Source: Aplysia californica (Eukaryota; Mollusca; Gastropoda; Aplysiida; Aplysiidae). From it: DNA of 64,000 nucleotides. A program made the translations under genes and the position numbers. Positions 51,101-62,927 of this stretch are shown piece by piece; positions within the stretch are counted from its first letter, which is position 1, and each line of letters starts with the position of its first letter. The stretch covers positions 142,560 to 206,559 of the forward strand of contig NW_004798074.1 of NCBI RefSeq assembly GCF_000002075.1. Reading direction: 5' to 3'. The notes beneath the pieces are model-generated. The model was not told where the DNA came from, did no database searches, and was given only the letters and a program-made list of their open reading frames with translations.

Positions 51101-54100
51101 AGTCAGAGGAATACATGTTTTTATTTTTTAGCTGTGGAGAATCCTCAAACCCATATCGGTCGCTTGATGATTCAAAGTGGCTTCTATCCTGAGTCCTACA
51201 CAATACCGATAGATCCCCTCCACATGCAGCATGCGTAAAGATAAGGGCAGATGCATTCTGGGAACAAGACAAACTGTTTCTCAGAACCTCCATAGAAGAG
51301 CAGGTCTCTGCATTTTTTAGACGGAGCTGGGGGCTTCCTTTAGACACATCCTGGACAATTTTTGAATCATGTGTCAGCCTAGCTTTTGATCTGTCACCAC
51401 CAAACTTGTTATGGCACACACCAGACATTTTACGCAGCCGTCTAAAGTGATTAGTTTTGCACCAAGTCTGTCCAGCTTTCCAACTTTTCTTTCTGTCATC
51501 TTTCTTTGCTCTTTCACTCCTCATGTTCTCTTGGTTAGGCTGAGCCTTTAACACGCCTGCGTTAACTACGTGACTGAACTCATGTCTTCGGGATTTTATC
51601 TGATCATGTAAAGAACACGACTTGTCTCTCCCTATATACTGGTGGGTATTTTCTTTACCTCTCAAGTTTTGCAGATCCTTCCCTAATTCTCTGTTGATTA
51701 ACCTCACTGACCTCCTTGGTCCACCATCAAAAGTATGTACATGGCAGGTCAAATGGTCATGTAAATCAAGGACATCGCCTGATTCCCATCTGCCATGACC
51801 TAGGAGTGACCTATCATTGGAATGTTGGCGATGGCTACAGGCATGGAGACAGTTTTTCTTTCTAAAATCATCCTGCGATCTATCACAAAAGTCATTTGTC
51901 TCTTTATCAAGCTCAAGGGGAGTCGATGGCCCAGTATATCTGAAAGATTCAGAACTGTTCCTCCAATTTGGCGAAACTGACTTAACGTTTAAGTGGATAC
52001 GTGAATCTGAAAGGTTCTGAGACTTTGGTCTGTCTATGGACTCAAAGGAAACAGAGCTGAGTCTTGAGTTGTCACAGCTGAGAGCTACCGAGACATGGTC
52101 AAGATCACTGGGAGAGGAACGTGACGACAGGACATCCGAGACCTCTGGACTGAGTGGACAGTGGCTAACAGATGACTCAGTCAGCTCCAGGTCTGGCCTA
52201 GCCTCTCTGAGAAAGGAATGTAGCAACAGAGACAGCTGGGCCTCGTCTGAGCCACTGCTGAGAACAGCGTGGTTGGCGTCTTCTCTGGCAAGCACAGCCA
52301 TCAGAACATCCAAGTGATGACTAACGGTTTGTCTCGTCTGTGGTGATGTCTGGGGCAGGACTTGAGTAGCCACAAAATTGTTCCTCATGTCTGCTCCAAC
52401 TCCCGTCATTTCTATAATGTCCTGTAGTGTGAGTACTGAGTGATTCCCCTTGTCCTTGTCTACAGACCCAGCACCTGTCACAAATATACATGATCTAGTG
52501 AAAAAGAACATATAGATATGAAACACAAAGAGTGAAATGCAAAGAACATAATTCAAATAAAAAAAGGGAATCATTAGTGAAGAGATAAAAATAAAACGCT
52601 TGCATCTAATGGGAAAAGTAAGTAGTTTGATTCCCAGTTCATGGAAGCATTGTTGGTGCACAACTAGGGTTTTACTTGACAGGTCTCTTTATCTCTAAAT
52701 TCTAACCTAAGTGTGATAGAGTTTCTAGCCTTCTGAGATACAGACAATGCCAGTGCAAAATACATCAATGCAGTTGTAGCTGAAGTCACTGAAAGTCAAA
52801 GAAGAGCAGGCTGGTTAAGTCTGTTTGCCCCAGAAAAAAAAAATCCTTGAATCAAGCCCTATCTAAAAATGCTAACCACAAGCACATGGTTTAATACATA
52901 GTAAGAGTAACTATAAAACAACAAATGGTTGCCTGAAAGGAGAGGGGTGCTGCTTCTAAGCAGGTACAGAGAGGATGCCACCAGCCTCCCCCTCCCTACT
53001 AAAAAAAAGACCCCCTCTCCCCCCGAAAAAAAACAAAAAACACAATAAACAATCAAAAACAAAAAATTCCTCAAAACGCAACCCCCCAAACCACCCTATC
53101 CAAAAAAACCCAAAAACGAGAAATACATGCCTGCTGCGCATCTCGGATTAAGAGGGGAGGAGATTTTCAAACCAAACACAAGAGTTCTCCCAGCGAACGT
53201 CTCTTCCACAGCAGCCTTGACGGTGTTTGTCGACAAACTGCCCAGCTGGTTCTCAAGAGGGCAGACATACCTAAGGACAAAAATTATCAAGACTGAAAGG
53301 TTCAGTTGTGAGAAAACATCAGTCTGCCGATGGATTTTTTGGTGCTAAGCTAATCAATACAAAGGTGTTTTTTAAAATGAAATTTCCTTGACAAAAAAAA
53401 CAAAAGTATATAAACTCGCCCAAAAAAGTCAAGGATCAGCTTGTGTTTTCACCTGTCAAATTCAAACTTTAATATCTCACAAATCCGTTATGATCAGTCA
53501 ACCAAACTTGGCACACGCACTGACGACTAGACACAGTTTGCCTGTAGAGCAAATTTGCCAGCACCAGCTTCATAGCGACGGCGCAGGGCATTCTGAAACA
53601 CAGCCGAAAAGCATGAAAAATGGGCTAAATTTCTCTGACTCAGCAACATTGGCATAGGGACTGTTAGCTAAAACTAAGCTTGGCATGTGCTAAACAGATG
53701 TCTTAGCTGTGAATATTGCTCACTTACAACCCTTTATAAGCCGGCGTTTTTCCTGCCATGTTTCATTACAACACTATGGTCCAACAACACTCGCTGCCTG
53801 ACGTCGACAGAGGACGAGCCCTTACCTGGCTCCAAGATGGCTCCACGTTCCCAGTTGTTGCACATCGATTTGGGGTGTCTCCATCAGTCATATAGAGGCT
53901 GCAAGAACGATGGCGAGCGACCGGAAGGGTCCTGGACAGGCCTCGACCAGGACCGCCCCGTTTGACCAACAACAGCGTCGACCGGTTCATCGTCAAACAG
54001 GCCGTGACGTCACGAACCACCTCTGCAAACTGGATCAGGGACCAACTACGGGTGACAGACAATGTCCATGAGAGCGAGGAGACGGTAAGGAACCGTATCC

Positions 54101-57100
54101 GTAGAGCCAGGTTAGCTTCTTGTGTCCCTGCCAGGTGCCCAAGGCACACGCCGCCCAACAAAGCAGCTCGCCAGCGTGGCCTGCTCGCCAATAACAGTGG
54201 ACACATTGTCAGTGGGACCAAGTAGTCTTTTCGGACGAATCCAGATTCAACCTGTTGCACCCAGACAGGCAAGCCCACTTCTGGAGGCGTCGAGGAGAGC
54301 TGTTCCACCCTGAGTGCATCCAGCAGGTGCCGCTCTACTTTGCAGGGTCCGTTCTGGTGTAGGGAGGCTTCTCAGCTCACCACAGGACCCTGTGTACCAT
54401 ATACAGGGTAATTTGACCTCGGCAAGGTACAGGGAGGAAATCCTGCGTTCCCTTGCTGTTCCTCTCCTGAAGCAGATTGGACAGGCTGTACTGCAGGACG
54501 ACAACGCCACGCCATATCGTGCACGCATCGTGAGGGACTTCCTGCTGCAGCGAGCTGTCACCTGCATGGACTGACCAGCTTGTAGTCCCGATTTGAACCC
54601 AACAGAGAACATTTGGGATCACATTGACCGGTGGATAAGGGACAACCACCCTCCTGCCCAAAACCTTCAACAACTCTTGGGCTACCTCGTCCAGGAGTGC
54701 AGAACCAACCCCAACAAGTTCTCCGAAGGCATGTCCTATCCATGCTTCGACACTGTGCCGAGTGTTTGATTAAACAGAGTGGCTACATCCACTATTGACA
54801 ATGTTCATGAAGAACTTTGGCTGTTCAGACTTTTGAAATCCGACCAGTGTGACTTAAACTCATTTTATATAAACTTCTTGTTGTTGTTGAAATCTGAAAT
54901 TGTTCACACTTAATCTAGAGAGTCGAAAGCATCTTTTGTGAAAAAATGAATAAATTCAGTTAAACTGTTCTTCAGCAATCTTTCTTTGAATTTTTGTTCC
55001 TTGACTTTTTTGTGCGAGTTTATTACCATATACATGAATTATCTTAATACAGATGAAATTGTCCACGACCACTCATTGTTGAGGAGGAAAGTAATAATCT
55101 TAGACAGGCGGACATCTTGGACAGTGTCATTATAATGTAGAAAAAGGGGTATAATTGGAAGTGGTCAGTTGTGCTTGCTGGTGCTTGTCTTGGACAAGTG
55201 GCTGTTAGAGCAAGTTCGACTGAATGTCTTAAATGGAGATCAGAAACAAATCCACAAGGAAAATTATTGAAGGACAGGGGGAAAAAAACCTCAGTACAGT
55301 GTGAGTGATGACGAGGATCTCAAGAGTTTTAAAAAATATGACCAAATAAATTAATTACGAACAATTCCTTTTTAACGGTGGAAAGAAGGAGTTCTAAATT
55401 ATATTTATTAATATATATTCATTTCATGCGTTTTAGCCATGCCATTACTTGTTACATTCTTGGTATGCAACCTCGACCAACTGCAAGACTTCTTAGAAAT
55501 TTACAACAACCTTTTTAGGTTTGAAAACTTTACTTCCTGGAGCCAGAGAAGCAAGCTACTCAGTAGAGTCCTAAATCACATTCATGAATTTCAAGATTTA
55601 GATCTAAAATCTATACCATCCTTAGAACAAAGTCAATCTGATCCATCTGTAATTATCAAACATGGGTCATCAACACGTGCTGAAAGCCTATCAAGCAAAT
55701 TACTCTTTGTACTAAGCCCTTTTGGCTTATTCTTTTCCAAGATTATTTTTCAACCATTTTAAAGACAGACTGCAAAAAACAAAAAAGCCAACTTTAAAAT
55801 TTCTCACTGGCAACTTAATGTTTATCAGTTTTTTCTTGCACTTATTATATGATCTGAATTTTGTATAAGTGTCTTCAAAAACATAATAATAATAGAGCAT
55901 GAGCTCAGAACAAGCCAGAAGTTTTACTTTACTTTTGATGTTGATAACTTTGTGTCTGTAAGTCTATCATAACATACAATCTAATCAGCTATGCCTCTCA
56001 AAGAAAAACCAATAAACAATGAAAAAGAGGATTTGAACAGAAGTCCATGATGTGTGGATAGCATAACAACTACAGTAGTCTCCGCCTAAACGCACAGTGC
56101 TCGGGAGGGTTCTTCAACGTGTGTTTATACGGAGCGTGTGTTTGCATGCACCTTTGCAAAGGGAGGAAGGGACGCAGTCATTTCATTGCCTTGATATTCT
56201 AGTGACCTCCCTTTGGGGTGAGGGTCACTTTTTGCCGATAATATGACGACACGTGACTGTCTTGTGAAGGATTCCCCGACTGCGTTTATGAATACAAAGG
56301 CGTTGAATGGAGGGGGGGGTAGAAAGACAGTCTCATTGTAAATACTAATGTAATGAATATTCACTATAAAATGCCAGGAACAACTAAGAGGAAACTGTTG
56401 GAGATAGTCATAGTCTCAAAGATCTAGTCATAGAGACAACGGCGCGGCCACATGGCTTTCCAGGCACCACCCCCTGACCGTAAATTCACGGACGACATCA
56501 GAATCATAGATCTCTACATTCAGAGAAACATTTCTCTTGTGATTCTTTGAACAAGTACGTTATAAGAATATAAGTTCTTCGAGCGCAACTGATTAGGCTT
56601 ACTTGGCTAATCTTAAACCCTATTGAGGCCTATCTAGTGTTTCACTGCATTCACGCGTGTTGCGCATCAGGCCTAGGTCTAATTAAACATTACACGCAGT
56701 CACCCAAACACCAATCAGAAACCTTCTCTCAAAGATGCATTTCCAGTGACCAATCAAAAAACAGTACAGCTGCTACAAGCAAACAAAATGAAATTTTATG
56801 AGAACCTGTGTGATAATAATACAGTGTAAGTAAGCAGATTACTTTTGCTGGAAGTCTGAGGCTGGTGTTCCAAAAAACAGATTGAGCATGCCTCCAAATG
56901 CTGTCACAAAGCTCACAGCAGAACCATCGCACACAGCCAAACACAGACGGTATCGGTATGAAATCTCTGACTGAGTGTACCAAAAGCCACATTTTGGACA
57001 TGTCCTGAGGAGGTAAAAAAAAAAACCCCAGTGTCAATGATACAGCAAACTGCTATGTACTTGAGAAGTTGGTAAAATTTTTAAATTAAATCAAAATTGG

Positions 57101-59804
57101 GTTATTATATATCTGAGTGACCTAATAATAAAATAAAGGATATATATGTAGCCTTACTTAAAAATCTCAAAGCTATTGTGGCTATGTGTTACCTTAAAAT
57201 TATCAAACACCTCACTCCCTTTACTAAGTTTACAGGGGCTACATGTGCAGCCTTAATAAAACATCTCTATAAAAGCTTATATTTATATTTGGGCCACATA
57301 TTAGCCTAAATTAATCAAATATTCCCCCCCCCCTCCAAAGCTTACAGGTAGCAAACAAAATAAAAATAATTTTATTAGTAACTGACAACCCCCAACAGCA
57401 ACAGGCAATGGTTGTTTATAAACAAAATTGAACCAATATAATAACATATATTATATATTATATATATATATATATATATGCATGCCTAATTAACAAACTC
57501 TATAATAATTTAATCACTGAAGATGCTTTGGTTGAGCACAGCGGCAAAACTGAACTGAAAGATAAAGATGTAAAATTTGCCGTAATGAAATGAGTCACAC
57601 AAATACAGTGGGTGTCGCATTCAACGAGGTCACATTCGACGAGAAGTCGGCTCCAACGAGACAATCCTTAATCCCCGATTTTTTCCTTTATATCTCATTG
57701 TAAATGTACATCAGCTCCAACGAGGTTGTAAACAGAGCGGAGTCGCTTTCAATGAGGTCTCGATAACTAAATAAAAGCAATTAGCGGCCCCAAAAGCGAA
57801 GAATTTTTCTCCTTTCTCTCCACCTCACGCGAAGCACAAGGCATATCCTCGATTCCTAACACATTGTATTGCTAGATCTAGTGTGCCACTTAATATGGGC
57901 CCCAAAGCCAAGAGGATGGGCGAGGTTTAGTCTGCGGTAGGGATGGGAGGGGGTGGATGGGAACGAGATACGGGCTGTGTGAAACTGGATGAACTCTGGA
58001 AGGGTAGGTCTAGATCGAAAACTTCGTTATTTTCAGTTTTCTTTTCTTCCCCCGATCACTGATCAGAAAATCCAAGCTCTCGCCTTTACTTTATGTAGAT
58101 CTAGGCCAAAGTGTGAGAGGGTGTTTCCACATGAGAAAGTGTTCCGGATGAAAAAAATTTTTTAATGCAGAAATGACGGTCAGAACACAGCTCAAACTCA
58201 AACACGCGCACACTGATGCTGTTTGAGATTATCGTCATCAGGGGGAACAACTGTTTTAATTACTGGTATTGGCACATCATGCAATATAATAACTTGTCTC
58301 CTTTCTTTTTTCCTAGCCTTAGTCACGTTCAACGAGAGGTCGGATCCAACAAGGACAACAAGCCAGTCCCGGCAACCTCGTTGAATGCAACACCCACTGT
58401 AGTGGTTTTGTTTTGTGGGCGGGGCGGGTAGTTATTAAGAGTGGGGGGGGGGGGGGGGGGGGGGACATGGCAGCTGAAGGCTATCTCAGTTATTAGCGGA
58501 TCAAACGTTATCAAATTTCATACATACAACAACCACCATAATAAAAAGGAGAAGATGGAGATGGATTGGACAGGTTCTGAGAAGAAAACCAGACTCTATT
58601 GTGAAGACTGCCCTCCACTGGACATCCGAAGGACGTCACAAAAGGGGCAGACCCAAAGTGACCTCGAGACGCACAGTAGAGTCTGAAATGAAGTCCTGGA
58701 ATCATTTGTGGGGAACGCTGACCAAGATGGCCCAAAACAGACAGAGCGGGAGATCCTTTGTTGCTGCCCTAAACGCCAGGTGGCTTAATGGGTAGTAAGT
58801 AAGTAAGTAAGTAAGGAGTTTTGAAATCCGCAATCAAATTTGAGAAAAACATTTTGTTTCCATGGACACAACGGCCATATTGGATTTTGTTGACATGTCT
58901 TACGTAATTAATATAGCACTTATTTCTTAAAGAAATACATTGTTTCTTTGCATGCATCTTGGCAAACAATAGATCTACAAATCTGTTTCATGAATCTTTC
59001 CTAATCATACTACAAAATTTTTAATGCATTTTTTCCTGAAGTAGGCTAGTACTCACATTTTTTTTTAATCCGTGAAAATCTACACTCCAAACACCATCAA
59101 CAAAAAACTATTCCATATTATATTATCCATATTATATTAAAAATTCATCACAAAATTTTTTTAGTATTACATCTTTTCTTCATTCTGTGAAAATGTCATG
59201 AAGATTGGATGAAAAATGGTGGAGTTATTTTTTAAAAAGTACAGAAAAAACAAGATTCGAGAAAACAGGCAATAAAGAAAAATAAAAGATTGACTTTATG
59301 AGGAAATAGTGATGACAAACATGCCCGGTATGGGAAGAAAAAAGGATTTAGGAGGTTCTTTTGTGGTGAAATAGTTGTAAGAGAGGCTGAAGAAGCTAAA
59401 AATGCCTATAACTTAAAATGCATAGTTTTGAGCCCAATCGGGACTTTCGGGATGCCGTTCCCCTCGCACTAAAGGTTACAGTATATGTTAATGTAGCCAT
59501 AATAAAAACTTTGTAGATTTAAATTCATTTAACATCTGTCCCTGAAAGAAAAAGATAAAAAGATATATAGTATTAATTATAGAACCCTCATTCAGTTGAG
59601 AACAGAACTACTACTTACTACTAGTGAGATACGACAACTGTATCAGCTGGATTGAAGCTGCTATAGATGACATAAAATTTATTTGCTTTCCACTAACCCT
59701 TGTGTAAGCTTGGAGTAACATTCTGGACATGCAGCATAAGTCACTGATCCCTCCAGAACATCTATGACAGTCGCAGACAACAACACACGTCGTTGCATGG
59801 CCAT
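48168..59804 (-). CDS. DDIAS: DNA damage-induced apoptosis suppressor (noxin) orthologue
   Basis: In vertebrates DDIAS supports survival after DNA damage, moves between cytoplasm and nucleus, and has an RPA1-like N terminus. Recognised exons, 5' to 3': 59804-59698, 57004-56843, 53270-53127 and a final exon 52474-48168 (TGA). Exon 1 starts MAMQRRVLLSATVIDVLEGS; an in-frame TGA lies about 45 nt upstream. Exons 1-2 join to give ACPECYSKL and TCPKCGFWYTQ, a C-x2-C...C-x2-C ribbon as in the RPA1 C-terminal DNA-binding domain, then SYRYRLCLAV and FVTAFGGMLNLFFGTPASDF (human NYRYKLSLKV and FVITVFGSCLDTFFG). Exon 3 has AAVEETFAGRTLVFGLK (human AVETCFVGQSFIFGV). The last exon encodes about 1,434 residues, largely Ser/Asp-rich and disordered, with a basic patch RKDRKKKK and several DLF motifs, ending SSPDLFI (human SPELFS). 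The phase between exon 3 and the last exon does not match, so one small exon is probably missing from this model. Confidence 0.9.
53410..55023 (+). mobile_element. Tc1-like DNA transposon, near full length, in a DDIAS intron
   Basis: The ends ATAAACTCGCCCAAAAAAGT and (inverted) ATAAACTCGCACAAAAAAGT, each continuing CAAGGA, define a 1.6-kb element. A decayed transposase runs on the plus strand from about 53758 to 54770: VDRGRALTWLQDGSTF and VVAHRFGVSPSVI (first HTH), RWRATGRVLDRPRPGPPRLT (second HTH region), VVFSDESRFNL (first catalytic D), LQDDNATPYRA (second D), SPDLNPTENIWDHIDR (catalytic E). This is the DD34E layout of Tc1. Several in-frame stops and frame slips show it is inactive. Confidence 0.9.
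55060..55235 (+). mobile_element. Remnant of the pogo/Tigger-like MITE family
   Basis: CCACTCATTGTTGAGGAGGA, CTTAGACAGGCGGACATCTT, then GGACAGTGTCATTATAATG and a GTTAGAGCAAGTTCGACTG end. Same family as 1850-1975; ends diverged. Confidence 0.6.
56074..56765. mobile_element. Truncated second copy of the 40.4-kb MITE
   Basis: Starts CAGTAGTCTCCGCCTAAACG and follows 40372-41010 throughout, including ATTCACGCGTGTTGCGCATC. It stops about 80 bp from the 3' edge of DDIAS exon 2, so the right part of the element is lost. Confidence 0.8.
57430..57485. repeat. (AT)n microsatellite
   Basis: TATATATATATATATATATA tract inside a DDIAS intron. Confidence 0.9.
57606..58399. mobile_element. 794-bp pogo-like MITE in DDIAS intron 1, complete
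   Basis: Ends CAGTGGGTGTCGCATTCAAC and (inverted) CAGTGGGTGTTGCATTCAAC, flanked by TA. Internal CAACGAGG strings occur in both orientations near the ends. No transposase ORF. Confidence 0.88.
58443..58464. repeat. Run of 22 G
   Basis: Uninterrupted poly-G 44 bp beyond the 57.6-kb MITE; a potential quadruplex on the plus strand. Confidence 0.97.
58536..58818 (+). mobile_element. LINE 3' end with (TAAG)n tail
   Basis: Across neighbouring frames the plus strand reads WRWIGQVLRRKPDSIVKTA, HKRGRPKVTSRRTVESEM and WGTLTKMAQNRQSGRSFVAA with LNARWLNG and a stop, then about five TAAG repeats. RGRPK...RRTVE...A..R..W is the usual C terminus of RTE/CR1-like reverse transcriptase ORFs. It is heavily 5' truncated and inverted relative to DDIAS. 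Confidence 0.8.
58820..59697. other. Remaining DDIAS intron 1 sequence
   Basis: AT-rich with A and T runs; no repeat ends or coding similarity recognised. Confidence 0.4.
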
Positions 59805-60880
59805 CTCTGAACAGTCAGTCCCAAGGCTGGAATTTCCCCCTCATCATCACGAATGCATCACCCTGCAAGGAAGGCAGTTACACTCAAAATTGATTCAGGG
59901 TCTCAAAAAGATAATCAACATCAAAAGTCAAATATATATAAAAAGAAGCTTCAATTGCCTTGATTTTTTTAGCCTTTTCACAAGGATCATTTTATTATTT
60001 TTTTTTAAATTATAAAATATAAAATCAATTTCTATATATATAATATAAATTAAATGAAACTTTTATTCCAGTAGGGAAGTTTGGTTTCCAATTATTCCAG
60101 AGGGAACTTTCGTTTCCAATGGCAAAAACTTTGAAAAACAATCAAAGCACACACACACACACACATCTGTAGTAAAGATAGAAAACTATATTTGAGGTCT
60201 CTCTTCTTAAAATCATTTTTGACACATGATGTTATCATGTTGTGGCTACTCCCCCCTAATATTGACCATTGGCCCCACAACAAAGACTACGAATGTGCGT
60301 AGTCGTAGTAGGTTATCAAGTAAGTTCCGAATGATGTGAAGATGTCAATTAGACCTTTGCCTTATTTACAGTTCATCAACATTGCTTGCATGACAATATG
60401 AAATACCACATTAAATAATGGCACACAATAAATCACCGAGTCCACTGATTGCAGGAGTAGACTACAAAAAGAAAGTTGGTGAACTTGAAAAATGCAATGG
60501 CAATGGTCTAAATACAGTCATACTCAGGACAGACAGGACCGACAGTTCATCACTGTAATACATCAAAGTTCCTGTAATAACAGAGGCTGTTGTAAAATGG
60601 AATGGACTGTACAAATTTATGAGTAAAATTCTCAGATGGCAGAGAAAGAATTATAGATCTATAGAAGGGAGAAATTTATAAAAGTGACTCCATTCGGACT
60701 CGAGTCTGAATAGACAAAAATTATATTTGGACTCTGAATTGAGTCCAGCATGATGTCCGTTCCGACTCTTGTTCCAAAATATTTCTAGAGTTACGAACAT
60801 TTTTCGAAAATAATGATAACAGTCGAGACGTGAGCTTTACAGTTACTTGATCTATCTAAACTGGCCCTCTCTGTATTATT
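59805..60880. other. Region upstream of DDIAS
   Basis: The DDIAS promoter should lie here. I see a short CA tract near 60148-60165 but no defined promoter elements and no other gene. Confidence 0.3.
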
Positions 60881-61746
60881 AGTATGAAACAGAACGACTC
60901 AGCACAGCTCCAACAAGTAGAAGAATATTTGGGAAGCATCTTCACACATGATGGGTGTAAGGACAAAGAAATAGAAAAAAGAACTATGAAGGCAAATGCA
61001 GTGATCGACCTACCAGATAGCACCCCAGCTCAGTCACAAGAACATCTAAACCGAAGTGAAATCCCAGCTCATCAACAGCATCTTCATACAAACATTAACA
61101 TACCAGTACCAGTGCCAAACATGGTCTCTAAAAAAGGCACAAGAAGAAAGAAATTTTAAGCAATGCACGCGAAATGAGGCATGACGTGTCTCCGCAAAAC
61201 CATCAACGTCACCAGAAGAGACTGGCATTAAGAAAGAAAACTATTTTTCCCATTTTCCGGTAGAGGTAGGATGCAGAGGTTTTGTAGCAACAAGCGCCCG
61301 TAAGTGGATGAGAGTGGCAGGACTTACTGCAAAGAAAAGCAACGAACTCACAAACTCCCTTCAGGAGACAGCAGAGAAAGCCAGTCATTGGATCTGGTTG
61401 AAGCGAGAGGACTCAAGCTGGAATGAATCCTAAAGTTGGCAGCAGAGGAAAACAGTCGAACTAACATGGAGACCTCACATCGGTGAGGGGGCTCGGTGCG
61501 TCAGAAAAGCTGTAGAGAGGAAGAGCCCGAAACAGCGACGCATTCTCTCCTGATGATCTCCATGCTAGAGTCCGGGATACGGAGCGTTCGACGGTGAGCA
61601 GTGCTTACGGCTGTTTAGACTACGTACATATCTACAAACTGGAATACCACCAGTAGCCAGTAATAAAATTCATAGAGCGTCAAAGAGTCAAATGGTTTGA
61701 ACATCTAACCAGAATGCCCCAGAAACGACTAACGTCTAAAGCTTAC
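60880..61746 (+). mobile_element. Decayed LINE reverse-transcriptase 3' part
   Basis: Plus-strand QQVEEYLGSIFTHDGCKDKE and IEKRTMKANAV match the conserved YLG...DG....EI..R segment after the RT fingers and palm. Further on, RVKWFEHLTRMPQKRLTSKA-like coding appears near 61690-61745. There are multiple frame slips and stops. The element continues after the hAT insertion at 61755-62607. Confidence 0.65.
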
Positions 61747-61754
61747 AAGGTGAT

Positions 61755-62607
61755 CAGTGGCGGTGGGTGGACCAAAATTTGGGTGGGGCTTAGGCTGCTT
61801 CCAGTTCTTTACCACCAAATAGCAAGCAATAAGATATAAGAACTAAATAGTGATGATTTTTCTATACTCACGGTGAGCCACGGCAGTTTGAGAACCATTC
61901 AAACGAGAAGAGTTTCCTTTGTTTTCCATCTCTTTGTTCTTCGTTAAATTCTTGTTGATGGTGGGGATGAAGCCGATTCACCTCCAAATTTCCTCTAATT
62001 AGTTTTCGTGTGATGAAAGAGTTGCCGTAAAGGGGTAAAAGTAGTTCGACCTGAATTATAACTGTTAAATCTCAGCGGCACAAACACAAACATGCACACA
62101 CAGCACTTCAAACATAATACTTCTATGAGCTGGATTAGGTCGTGTAGTCAAGAAAGTCGAACGCACCCAACAAAGAACCAATGAGCTCATAGGTATTTGT
62201 GTCAGTGGGGGAAAGTGTGTCGTAAACTTTCACCCGATTGTCAGGGCTAGGAGAGCGTGAGCCCTGTGTACAGTGTTATTTTTTCCCCAGTCTTCTACCT
62301 TTTTACAAGAAGAGTTTCATTAAGGACGGACTGTGGGAAAAGGGCTCATCTTCGCTGAGCCCTAGAGACATTTGATTGGCTGCTGGGTTACTATAGTTGT
62401 AAGCGGTGACAACTGTCAACAGTGATTGGATAAGCGAGCAAGCTGCCAAGTTGATCACTCTGTGTTCATTGCGTGCAGTCATAACGGTTTCAACTGCTAA
62501 TTTCATTATGGAGAAACTTTCATTTCCTTTGGGATAGAGTTGGGGGTGGTGGGTGGGGAGGGGGTAGGGGCTCAAGCCCGTGAGCCCTTCACTACCCACC
62601 GCCACTG
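61755..62607. mobile_element. hAT-like MITE with 8-bp target duplication, inside the LINE remnant
   Basis: AAGGTGAT occurs at 61747-61754 and 62608-62615. The ends CAGTGGCGGTGGGTGG and (inverted) CAGTGGCGGTGGGTAG form the TIR. The 853-bp element has no transposase. The CAGTGGCG end plus 8-bp duplication is characteristic of hAT. Confidence 0.9.
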
Positions 62608-62615
62608 AAGGTGAT

Positions 62616-62745
62616 CTTGTAGTTCCGTTCGTTAAAGTGTTAAAAAGGCTTCGTAAAGTTAAAGTCCACGATCCATTTGTTTACATCCAGAGAAGAAATC
62701 CAGAAATCTTGTTGACCAAATACTCATAGGCTACACCAAGAGTAG
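62616..62745 (+). mobile_element. Continuation of the LINE remnant
   Basis: LINE-like sequence resumes after the hAT insertion (CTTGTAGTTCCGTTCG). A short repeat at 62770-62815 with CAAAACATCAAATTAGG and a GGGGGGCATGCCCCCC palindrome also occurs in part at 23515-23555. Confidence 0.45.
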
Positions 62746-62927
62746 GGATGCAACCTTACTGCAAAACATCAAATTAGGATAAAATTCAGGGGGGCATGCC
62801 CCCCTGACAGAAACCCCCCTACTCATGACTTCAACAAACGAAACTACAACAATATCTTACAGCACCCTAGATCTAACTTAGTAGAGTCCAGCTTTAAATC
62901 AAGAGGAAGACCAAGAAAGACCTGCGA

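Noticed and set aside
52475-52661. Extending the DDIAS last exon upstream to MHQQCFHELG
   Set aside because: That stretch is intronic in character (pyrimidine-rich, ending TTTGTGACAG), and the acceptor at 52475 leads into the conserved part.
52913-53010. A 17-nt microexon to fix the DDIAS phase
   Set aside because: A length of 17 nt would fit the phase, but the donor (GCTG|GTGGCA) is weak and the encoded residues match nothing, so it was not included.
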